Shown piece after piece: positions 33,054 to 43,552 of a stretch of 64,000 bases of DNA (positions are counted from its first letter, which is position 1; each line of letters opens with the position of its first letter). The position numbers and the translations under genes are program-made. The DNA is from Reticulascus tulasneorum (taxonomy: Eukaryota; Ascomycota; Sordariomycetes; Glomerellales; Reticulascaceae), in contig LSAX01000010.1 of the NCBI GenBank assembly GCA_001557505.1, forward strand, positions 1,922,001 through 1,986,000. Direction: 5' to 3'. The notes under the pieces are model-generated. The model was not told where the DNA came from, did not search any database, and was given only the letters and a program-made list of their open reading frames with translations.

Positions 33054-34804
33054 CGATAATCCGTGACTTACCCAGCTGGACCCGCGCGTCGCAGGTGGCT
33101 GGAACGAGTAAGGTGGAGGGAAAACAAACAATGGTAGCGGCAGGCTGTGCTAAGAATCTTAGACCAAGATGACAACTACGCAATGGCACGGCATGGCACC
33201 AACACGCAATTCGGGTTGCAAGGGAAAAAAAAAACTCGAACAAGTAGACTGCACCGATATCGTGGTACGTGTGTGGATAATTAGTTGGGGATCGCTTGCT
33301 TGACTCGCCTGGACTCAGCGGGGATGGCCGCTGTTTGGTGGCCTGTTGGGCATTCGTCAGCTCCCTAATTGCTGATGCAAACCGTATCTATGCCGCGACC
33401 GCAGCAGATGCGCTAAAATATGGGGGAGGGGTTTCAACAGGATAGTGGGTTTCGAGAAGTGGGGGGAGGAGGAGGATGCGAGATAACCCGAATGCAACAC
33501 ATTCCAATACATCCATAGTAGATTTGATCTGGATATACACGAATGAAGACTTGTTTCTGTTCAGGATCCAACAACTAGTAACTTCTGAAATATATCAAGG
33601 TCAAATTCTAGCACACGCCGGTCCTTACGTTAGGCCTATCCAGTTATCCCGCTATCTATCGCAAGAGCCCTCACGGCTAATACTAACCCAGCTATATATT
33701 ATGGCATGCACATCTAAAAAGCTTATACCACCACAACTTGCTGATGCCTCCACCAGTTATCATCCATCATCTGTGGTGATGGAACGGCGACTATCCCAAT
33801 GGTAGTTCTGCTATCCCTTCTCCACCCTTTGTCATCATCAGAGAAGCTCCCTGTCTTTCTAAACGAGAAGCACCATCAATCGTCTAAAAGCTTACCTGTT
33901 ATTACAGAGCTTTTCTAAGCAACTCGAATTTCGAACGTAGCATTTGTCAACCGTGACAAAAGGGTCCTCCATGCCCACGAGTGGCAATGATAATAGCAAG
34001 AGTATTCTGTAGTGTCCAGTACCATGTAGAACAAGTCGGGCAGCCGCTGTCACCTCCAAAGAAACAAGCCTCTCGGCTTTGCCCGTCCGGCATGGCGCAA
34101 TACGACACGGCGATCTCACCCGGCGTATGGTATTTTTCTTGGGATGGATGTTCCGTGACAGCCCCAATCAGATGCCTGGACAGCTTGGGCCAGCGGCAGT
34201 GCCATCCAATACAACATGAGATGATGACCTTGAAGCTATCCGAGGTAAACGAGTTCCCTCCGAGATTGAACCCCTGCTATCAGTTCCGAGCTACGAGATC
34301 CCAGGGTATCGGAGCACCATATCCCACAGTTCTTGCAGACCACTCACCACTGAGTTATGATTACAAGAGAATGTATGCATTACAACGAGATTATCACTTT
34401 TAAGCGGACCATTTTCTGCATGAACATTAAGCATGCCTAGTATGATATTCCTGGCCAATGTCATTTATATCTGTTGTCCAAACCCCGTAGTCGAGAAAAA
34501 TGTGTGCTAGTTAGTTGCCTCCCGAAGGACTTGGGCACACTAAGCCACACGGCCTTTGTCAGCCTGTGGGGTTTGGCAGGCCTACCTGACCGAGCCAGTG
34601 ACGGCCGAGACATATTTGATTGACATTCGTCATGACCTTTTTCATACATCCAACGTATAACTGTTTCAGCACTTGATATTGCTATTATTATCATTGAGAC
34701 CCTAGATAGCTTCGGCACTCCCCCCCGTTTCTAGATGTCGGCACGGCAGTGATACGTCAGCCATCCTCTCCCACAACCCGGAGGTTCACACCCTCGCCGT
34801 CCCA
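33054..34804. promoter_or_regulatory. Divergent intergenic region between the CDF transporter and the sirtuin
   Basis: 1.75 kb without a supported gene. The part at 33480-33740 is distinctly AT-rich. A 140-codon plus frame at 33981-34403 has no recognisable domain and no clear splice partners. The right end holds the sirtuin promoter. Confidence 0.45.
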
Positions 34805-36007
34805 ATGCGCAAACCTCTCATGCGCATTCCCTATACGGACATCCTCTCACCTCCAGTCGTCACACCGAGCAGTGCACGCACTCTCACAGGAGCTGTCGCA
34901 GCGCTAAGCCACTTCTTCACGACTCCCGCACCAAATGGGCTGCCAGAATCAACAGTTGTGCTTACAGGTGCTGGCCTCTCCGTGGCCAGCGGTCTGGCCG
35001 ACTACAGGGGCGTCAATGGCACGTACCGGGTGAACAAGACATACCGGCCAATCTACTATCCTGAGTTTGTCTCAAATCATGAGGCTAGGAAGAGGTACTG
35101 GGCAAGGAGCTTCCTAGGCTGGCCGACATTGCACAAAGCTGAGCCAAATGCTGGCCATTACGCCATCAGAGACCTTGGCGAATTGGGCATAATCAGGAGC
35201 GTTATTACTCAGAATGTTGATTCGTTCCATTCTACGGCTCACCCGACAATACCGACTCTGGAGCTGCATGGCTATCTACGAGCGACAGTATGCACAACCT
35301 GCCACAACGAGTATCCACGAGATACCTTTCAAGCTGAGCTGGCAAGACTCAATTCTCCTTGGGCAGCTTTCCTCGCGGAGGTCTCAGAATCTGGTGCCTT
35401 GGAGACCGAGGATCCAGACGAGCGCAAGGCGAAAGGCATGCGCATGAATCCTGATGGAGACGTCGATCTCCCCGGCGCCCCATACACCACTTTCAGATAT
35501 CCAGCCTGTCCCAAATGCTTGGAAAATCCACCGGCGAACTCTGATGGCCACAATCACGTGGTTGAGACCGACGCCGATGGTGCCTGGAAGAATTCCAGCT
35601 CTGCCGGCGTCCTGAAGCCGGCTGTGGTCATGTTCGGCGAAAGCATTGCCAGCAGTGTTAAGACTGCTGCAGAAGATGCCGTTGATGGAGCTGGTAAGCT
35701 ACTCGTTTTGGGCACGTCCCTTGCGACGTATTCCGCCTGGCGATTAGCCAAAAGAGCCAAGGACAGGGGAATGCCGATAGCGATTGTGAATATTGGAGGA
35801 GTGAGAGGAGAGGAGCTGTGGTACACCGATTTGGATCCGGAGCAAACCGGGGGTCAAGGAGCACGAATTGAACTAGCCACCGATTCCGTCCTGCCCGCTC
35901 TGGTGGACAATTTAAGGCAAGTTTCGGGCAGTGGTGCCTCTGCACGGGATTCCGCGCTTCCCATGGCGCGAAGCAACCGTGGTATTTTTACGGACATGAT
36001 GTCGTAG
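34805..36007 (+). CDS. Class II (SIRT4-like) NAD-dependent sirtuin
   Basis: Single exon, 400 aa. NAD-binding motifs are visible in order. They are TGAGLSVASGLADYRG (about 54-69, the Rossmann GAGxS loop), TQNVDSFH (135-142) and LELHGYL with catalytic His155. The zinc module uses Cys163 and Cys166 (CTTC) and Cys235 and Cys238 (CPKC). The spacing between the Cys pairs is widened by an acidic insertion. The final Rossmann part has KLLVLGTSLATYSAWRL and IAIVNIGG. The GAG loop and the YRVNKTYRPIYYPEF segment are typical of the SIRT4 branch, which acts in mitochondria as a deacylase or ADP-ribosyltransferase and is absent from budding yeast. The N-terminus (MRKPLMRIPYTD) is basic and could be a short presequence. 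The 3' end faces the next gene with only 39 bp between stop codons. Confidence 0.93.
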   Translation: MRKPLMRIPYTDILSPPVVTPSSARTLTGAVAALSHFFTTPAPNGLPESTVVLTGAGLSVASGLADYRGVNGTYRVNKTYRPIYYPEFVSNHEARKRYWARSFLGWPTLHKAEPNAGHYAIRDLGELGIIRSVITQNVDSFHSTAHPTIPTLELHGYLRATVCTTCHNEYPRDTFQAELARLNSPWAAFLAEVSESGALETEDPDERKAKGMRMNPDGDVDLPGAPYTTFRYPACPKCLENPPANSDGHNHVVETDADGAWKNSSSAGVLKPAVVMFGESIASSVKTAAEDAVDGAGKLLVLGTSLATYSAWRLAKRAKDRGMPIAIVNIGGVRGEELWYTDLDPEQTGGQGARIELATDSVLPALVDNLRQVSGSGASARDSALPMARSNRGIFTDMMS

Positions 36008-36046
36008 AAGCTCCGAATGTGCTTATATGTATGATAAGATTAGAAA

Positions 36047-36747
36047 TTAGAAGAAATTTGCTGAACTTGTTGGGCGTTTCTTGGGTGCTGTGTCCTCCAG
36101 TGAGTTGGTAGATTGTATTTCAACACTTGGTTCGGGTTTGTTCCTGCTCGTGGCATCTGCTTGCTTTGCTTTTTCTTGTTTCCTCTGACTCCGAGTCACA
36201 TCGTCACGTTCAATCTCTTTCAACACTGCAGCATCCTATTAGCAATTGTACTCTCTTGAACAGACTCTGCGAGAGACCTACCGTCTTCCCACTCCTGTTC
36301 CTTCTCTGGATCTCCGACCCCAAGAGCCCTTTCGACGTCGACAGTTTCTCCCTTTTGTATCTTTTCTACCACTTCCCGAAGGAGCCCAATCCGTACATCT
36401 GATCGCCGCATGAAGGTCGCAAATTCGCTCTTCGCGGCTATCAGATTTATGGACATTGATCCAATGAGTAGGAAGATGACAATGAAGAACGTTGCTGGGT
36501 TCCAGTCCTTGGGCTTCGGTTTCACTCTCGTAATCATCATTTCGTCGCGGGTCTTCTTTTCTCTCCGTAGAGGCTTTGGTATCATGGATTTCCAAAATGA
36601 TCTGGTTGCGACCGGTAGGATAGTATTCGAGTATTGGACATGTTGCGATGTGGAGTATCGAATGGCTGGCATGAGCACAGCTGGCCGGAAGCTTGGCGGG
36701 GCTGCCAGAAGCTGTCGCATCGCGATCCTCTGCATTGCTGGATTCAT
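36047..36747 (-). CDS. Small mitochondrial single-pass membrane protein, DUF5321-like
   Basis: Two exons, 36747-36282 and 36225-36047, give 214 aa. The open frame continues upstream but opens with TTG at 36813. The ATG at 36747 gives MNPAMQRIAMRQLLAAPPSF, basic and acid-free, a good mitochondrial presequence. A basic segment with KPKPKDWNPAT precedes one transmembrane helix (FFIVIFLLIGSMSINLIA). An amphipathic stretch follows, with RIGLLREVVEKIQKGE, then GVGDPEKEQEWEDVLKEIE across the splice, and a Lys/Ser-rich tail. The pattern fits the uncharacterised fungal family I recall as DUF5321, but I could not search. An inner-membrane location is inferred. It diverges from separase across a 328-bp shared promoter and converges with the sirtuin. 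Confidence 0.8.
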
Positions 36748-37075
36748 GGGTCGAATACAGGGAGTTGCTGGAAGCCAAGCCAAAAAAAACCGAAGTTTCT
36801 TGAAGTCGGACAATGGGCGTTCGATTCTGGAAGCACTGTGGCCCGTGCCGTGACGCAGGGCGCTACTGCACGTGGTTGCCTAGACAACGTCTCGGGCTTA
36901 GCGAGACTCTTGACCTTCACGGGTTTTGATGTGCAGCCTCACGCAACGTCACACTTCCAATTGCTTCACGAAAAGCAGCGTTTTTCTTTGATTGCCGTAA
37001 ACTGGCGGTTCCTTGGTATGCAGCCTTAAGAATTTTACGACGATATGCTTAAGATACGCCGCACCCGACACTTAC
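36748..37075. promoter_or_regulatory. Bidirectional promoter of the DUF5321-like gene and separase
   Basis: Only 328 bp separate the two start codons, so both genes must share or interleave promoter elements. A CACGTGG (E-box-like) site is present near 36870. No TATA box is evident. Confidence 0.45.
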
Positions 37076-40000
37076 ATGGCTACTTTACAAAGCAAAGCAG
37101 ATGCTGTCAAAACAGCAGTAGCATCAATCTCAACATGCACATCAGCCACCACGGTGACTCTCAAAGAACTCCTAATTTCTGGCAGCGATAGCCCTACGAC
37201 TGCTTCTGCAGCTTCTGCCGCGTCAAGCAAGCCAACTAAAGCAGCATCGACACGAACCAAAGCAACGGGAGCCACGCGACCAACCGCGAAAACGAAGAAA
37301 GAGGAACTCTCACCGAAGGAGAAGGCGACTTTAGCCACTCATATTATCAATGCCGCACTCAAAGCTCTTTCGGAGGCTTCCAAGCCTTCGGCGCCTGTGC
37401 CCCCAACGCCATGCAGACGACAGAACTCTGGTGGGGAGCTGCGGAAATCGGTCGGCAGAGGGTCTTTGAGAAGATCAAATTCGGCACCAATGACGCCCCT
37501 GCAGCCGCGGTCTTTAAATCGTGTGTCGACGTCCCCAGTTCTCACAACAAAGGCAGCAAAGCCCTTGGCGGCAACAGCACCGTCGACAGGTTGTCTAGCT
37601 ACGGTGGAATGCCTGAGAGTGGCTTTTGCATGTTTGAGGACACTTCAGGGCTCCGGCAAACTGTCTCTTCCCGAGCTTCAGCTAGAAAGTGGGATGTCAT
37701 CGATGATCGGAAAGTTGATTGGGCTCGGCCTGCAAGACCATGCTTTAAAGGAGATTGCGATCTTGAAGAGGAGGCTTGAATCTGTTAGTACGGCAAAAAT
37801 TGTTGTAAAGTCTACAACGCAAACATCGGCAGATGTAATCATGAAACCAAAGACTCTCGCCGAACTTCTGGATTTCAAGGATACTACTGCTTCAGGACCG
37901 AGACTTTCCTTGATCATCACGACGCAAATACAGATCCTGAGACTCATATCAGCGTCGAAAAAGCCTGCGACCATCGAGGCATCGATACCATTTCTGGACC
38001 ACAGCTACCCGTCATCGCCTCTTAGACTACTCCTAGAGTCCGCGAAATCTTCGAGCCAAGAGCAGGCCAAAGCTTCGCGCCAACTGGATCTTCTGTCGCA
38101 GTTAATTCTTTCCCTACCACCCAGCGTCTCAAGCAAAGATGATACAGTGGCGATGGAAAGTCGATTAAGCCCTTCCGCGGCATGCTCTTTGGAACTACTG
38201 ACTTTGGGTCTCGAAGCACGACTGCATTGGTGGCGACTAGCAGGTCACAATGGGGCAGTCGACAAGGATATTCTTTCACCTTTCTCGAGATGCATCACGG
38301 CCTTCGTTAGACGAACCAAGTCCGACCCTACAGAGGTATACCATACGTGCATCGGGGCTTTCAATCGCATCAATGGAATGGTTGAAACTCAAAAGCTTCA
38401 GCCAGCCAAATCCTCGAAAGCAGCGGTCGCGGCAATTTACCAGGTCTTGGGAACCGTAGCCCAGGATGCAAGACTTTATAAGGATGCCACACAGTGGATT
38501 GATAAGCTGAAGAGATGCTTAGACCCAAAACAAGATTCACCCGCCAAATGCTGCGCTGTCACGGCACAGCTGCTTGCGGTAGCTGTGAGGCAACAACAGT
38601 CAGCTCCCGTGGCTGTAGAGCAGCTGCTCAATGAGGTCCTCGAAGGACTTCAAGGATCGCTCCGAGGCGACACAACAGAACTTGAGGAACTCATGGTGAA
38701 CTTGTCTATGGCCCGGAGGTCAGCCGTGGGAGTTCTCGCAGGGAAAGCAGAAGTGGCCGGATCCCAGGGCAGCGCCAACGACACCGTTCGAAACCTCTTC
38801 AATACCTTTATACTCCAGTATCCCCGGTTCTCTCTCAGGTGGCTGGGTAAATCGCCAAGCCGTGATGCAAACACCAAAGATTTCATTCGATACGAGCAAA
38901 AGCGACAGCTTCTCATGAGCTCTCTTCAACAGATTCTAGATTCAGCATTGATGGTCACGAAGCTCATGGTTGATGGGGAGACTCTGGATTGGGAAACGCT
39001 GGACCGTGTCCTTCAGGATTGTTTGGCTTTGCTGGAGCTTATTGGAGAATTCAAGCCCTCGGCATCGGCTGGGATCGACGCATCCAACCCTTACCACGTC
39101 AAAATATCCAATCTGTATTATATGTACTCCGTGCATGTTTGCCGAACATCGAAGGATCCCAAGGACAAAACCCAACTACGGGCTCTGCGTCGATCGATCG
39201 ACTCGGTCAGGGATCGATCTGGGAAAGAGAAGGAGAGAGCGCAGTTTGTCATGAAACTAGAGCGGTTTTCAGAACTCTGTAAGCTATCTGGGAGGGTTGA
39301 AGACGCAAGGGATGCTCTGAAGTCGATATGCACCAGTATGGTTGAAGAAGGGGTGCTATCAACTGTTGCAGCTTTGTTAGCAGATCAACCCCCAGCAGTC
39401 GCATGGAGCTCGTCTAACAAAGCCGAAGTCTTTTCCCGGACTTTGTCTGCAATGACCAAACTCGACAAGTCATGGAATGATTGGACCTTCTTCCTGGCAG
39501 AAACTGAGCGAGGCGCTGTGTTGGAGCATCTCTTACAGATCACGCTGCCAGAGAAGGTGCGCGGCTCCAGCCCGATCAACCTCGCGGACCCTGTGGTCGA
39601 AGTACTCCTGCGCATTTACTCGCCCGAACGATTCCCTGTTCGCAGACTTCGAATCCTACTCCAACTACTAGCTGTGAACATCGACAGCCCCGAACGGTTC
39701 CAGAATATACGTGAGCAAACCGAGGCAGCGTTAATGGCAATCCAGGCCAATACTTTGGGAGACGATAGCGACTTGGGGCGTTACATACCTCATTCAACAG
39801 CCTTTTTAGCTTCCATGACGTCCTTGGTAAGCTTGGATTCGGATTGGCCATCAAAAGAAGTTGAAGACACATTACACTCATGGCGATCAATTGTCGACGG
39901 CTGTCAATCGAAGGCAGATGTTTACGCCAGAATCGATAACCCTCAAGGACTCCTGGCCCATCTCAGTTCGGTCCGGGAGTTTGCGGGTCTCAAAGGGGAG

Positions 40001-43000
40001 GATAATCTGCTACTGTTCGTCTTGGAGCTGTCTGCAGATATCTCGCAAAAATTATCTGAACCTTCCACCGACGATCTTGTACTTAATCACAGCCTTCTCG
40101 CGAATCAGTATCTCAACCTTGGCTATTATGCAAAGGCAGCCGAAACGCTGGAAAAAGCGCTGCAGTCTATACCGCCGACCAAGGGTCCTTCTGGACTTGC
40201 ATTGGCGAGTTTCTACCTATCTTCTGCTGAACATCAGCTTGGGGTGCAAAAGCATGATACAGCGTACGTTGCTCGAAGATCTTTCTCCTTACTCTGACTA
40301 ACAAAGAGCAGGGAACACTTCATGGCTCAGGCAAAGACCGCCTTCGAGAAGGAATTGAGTTCTCGAAAATCATCGAAGCTTCAGAGGAAGCTGCTCATTG
40401 CACAAGCTTCATACGTATGCTCTATTGTTGCTCTGGAGAAAGGAGACACTCATCATGCTTTATCGCACGCTAAGGACAGCGTGCGAGTGCTATTTCAAGA
40501 CTGGGCGAAGCTGGAGATTCGTCGACACAGTTCCGATGGTCTAGTTCCGGCTCAAGACCTACATAACTTATCGAAGATGGATGATAGCGTCTCTGATATC
40601 CAATCCCGAACCAAACTGATAGGTATCTCGGATGGCCCAGATTTCTGGGCCCTTGTATCACCGTTGCTGCGGAGCACATCTCGCCTTTCATCGATGTACG
40701 CCCACTTGGGGATGTTTCAAGAGACGATTTACTATGCCGAGAAGGCACAAGCCATTGCCAACTCTACTGGATCTTCGCTCTACAAAGCACAGGTAGCGAG
40801 CTGGATAGGTTCCGTCTGGGTAAAGGGCAACAATTCAGAGAAGGGTCTCATCTTTTTGAATGAAGCCAGGAGGCTCTTGACCGACGGTAACCCTACCTAT
40901 CATTCTATTAACCTGGCATGCAAACTCAGTGCCTCTTATGGGAGGGCCAGAGACATCGACAGCGAGTGGCAGCTTCTTGAAATGGCCGAGAATACTCTAC
41001 AGCTGTTGAGCACTGGTACCATTGTCTCTGCCAAAGTTACCAGCGCTCCTAACGAGGATGATTTGGCCGACAAGATGGGCAACCTTAGCTTGAAAGGAGC
41101 GAAGCCTCGCCCAACGCGTACAACAAAGACGAAACAGCCAGCGGGAAGTAGAGGCCTGAAGAAGCCATTGACTACGAAAGCTAAGATTTCGGCGCCTCCC
41201 AAAGCTGCCCCTATTGCAAGCGATCCTCGCATGGAGCCGCTGAGAGCCTTGGTCCTGGTGCACAAGGCCTTGGCTCTGGTGGGCAAGAAAGATTGGTCTG
41301 CCGCATCAGAGCTTCTAGAGGAGTCCAAACAGCTGTCAACTACTCTGCGAGACTCCGCTGCGGTACAGGTTGCTGCTGCCACCTGCCTTGTAGGTCAGAG
41401 CAAGGAGCAGATGATACGCGATCCTGTATTTTCCGTTGTTCAGGACTCGACCATTTCCTTCCCATCAGTATCCGGGGTCTGGTCCTCAGACAAAGGCACC
41501 GCGGAAAGACTGTCTCTTGGGGGCCCATCGCCGCCACGGAAAGGCCGTAGCAAGGCTCTTGCTGTAGAACGAAAGGCATCGAAAGAAAAACCGGTCCATG
41601 ACTTCGTTGAGATGCTTCAACAAGCACAAACCCATTTGATGGACGCACATTGCATGGCGATTATCACAGGAGATGGGAGTTTGGTTCATCGGATTTCGAC
41701 ACTCTTGCAAAGCACCTTGATATTTCTGTCGGCGGCCTCGACGTCCATCCCTCGGAATTTTGGACACGCCGGATATGCTACTTGTTCCGTTGAGTTGGCA
41801 CGAAATATCACTTGGAGACGAGAGCGCAAGACTGTTTTGGCAGAGAAAGCCTCAACGAAACAGGCCGAAGCAAACTGGCCGCTTGTCGCAACAGTGCCGG
41901 ATCCCAGGCGATCAAGTCTAGCATTTACTACCGACATGGTCCGGTTCCAACGAGACTATATAGACATAATTCCGAAGTCGTGGACTGTGTTATCGATCTC
42001 CTTGAGCGACAATCACCACGATCTCTGCATTACCAAGCTGCAATCTTCGCACACACCCTTTATCCTTAGACTGCCTCTCGAACGAGCCAACTCTAGAGAC
42101 GCAGATACAGAGATCTTCAACTTCCAACATGGGCACGAGGAACTACTCGAAATTATTCAAGCGGCAAACAGCAGTTGCCATGACGCGCGAGATATGACCG
42201 CAAAGGGAGCCAAGGCTACCTGGTGGTCGGAACGTGAAGCCCTTGATTCACGCTTCAAGGACTTGCTCGAGAACATAGAGCAGATTTGGCTGGGTGGCTT
42301 CAGAGGAGTGTTCTCCCAGCATCAGCGGCATACAGACTTGCTTGCAAGGTTTCAAAAATCCTTTCAGCAGATCCTCGACAAGCACTTGCCGTCCAGAAGA
42401 CAAGTTCGCGGGAGGAAGAGCAACAAAACACCCAAGATCACTCTCGACCCTCGAATACTCGACCTCTTCATTGGTCTTGGGGACCCTACGGCACCGGATT
42501 GTGACCTAGATGAGGCACTCAATGACTTGCTATACTTCGTAGTGGATGTCCTTCAGTTCCATGGCGAACGCAACGCCTACGATGAAATCGACTTCGACTC
42601 GATGGTGGTGGATACCTTTGATGCCCTTCATGCGTATTACATGGCCGCTAAGAGCAGCACGGAACCGACCGAGGGAGCGCACACTGTTCTCGTATTGGAC
42701 AAAGCGCTTCATGCGTTTCCCTGGGAATCACTGCCGTGTATGCATGGCCTTCCGGTTTCCAGGGTTCCGTCTTTGGCTTATCTACGACGACTGATCATCG
42801 AGCAACGATCTACGATTGCCGAAAGTTTTGAAGACGAGAACCCCGGCCACAAGCATGATCATCGCGATCATACCGTGTCCGCCGGCAACGGCACATACAT
42901 CCTCAACCCAAGCTCGGATCTCACAAACACGCTCGCAACGTTCGAAAATCCACTCTCAGGTCTGGGCACTTCGTGGACGGGTATCGTCTCGAGAGAGCCA

Positions 43001-43552
43001 ACCGAGACCGAGTTTGAAGGGGCTTTGACGAACTCCGACATCCTGCTGTACTTTGGGCACGGCAGCGGGGCGCAGTACATTCGTGGCAAGTCGATCAGGA
43101 GGCTGGAGAAATGCAGATCCACAGTGCTACTCATGGGCTGTAGTTCTGCCTCGCTCGCAGACGTAGGAGAGTTTGAATGTCACGGCCCAGTATGGAACTA
43201 CATGCTTGCGGGAAGTCCCGCGGTCGTAGGCACACTATGGGACGTGACGGACAAGGACATCGACCGCTTTGCAGGTCGCCTATTCGAAGAATGGGGGCTC
43301 ATGGAGAAGGGGACGTTCGCGGAGAAGGAGAAGTCGAGCAAGGCAAGGGGCTTGTTCGCCCCAGACAGGAAGGGCAAGAAGAAGATGCCGATCCAGGACG
43401 GCGACGAGGAGAGTGAGGGAGTGGAGAGATGCAGCGCGTCGCTTGCTGAAGCCGTCGCTAAAGCAAGGGACGCCTGTCGGTTCAAGTACCTGACGGCTGC
43501 AGCTGTATGCGTCTATGGCATTCCCGTTTATATCAGGAGAGAAGATGCATGA
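37076..43552 (+). CDS. Separase (Esp1/Cut1/BimB)
   Basis: Two exons, 37076-40263 and 40312-43552, give 2142 aa. The ATG at 37076 (MATLQSKADAVKTAVASIST) replaces an apparent TTG start 21 codons upstream. The intron has GTACGT, a CTAAC branch point and a CAG acceptor and restores the frame (DTAEHFMAQAKT). The N-terminal two-thirds are TPR/ARM-like helices with a basic disordered segment near 80-150. The C-terminal caspase-like protease domain carries the dyad His1979 (LLYFGHGSGAQY) and Cys2006 (LLMGCSSASLAD), followed by GTLWDVTDKDIDRF. Separase cleaves cohesin's Scc1 to start anaphase and is held inactive by securin and Cdk1. BimB in Aspergillus was defined by this function. A Lys/Glu-rich loop near the C-terminus (about 43300-43420) is an unusual charged insertion. 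Confidence 0.96.

Noticed and set aside
37013..37075. Upstream extension of separase
   Set aside because: It begins at TTG, not ATG. The first ATG in frame is at 37076.
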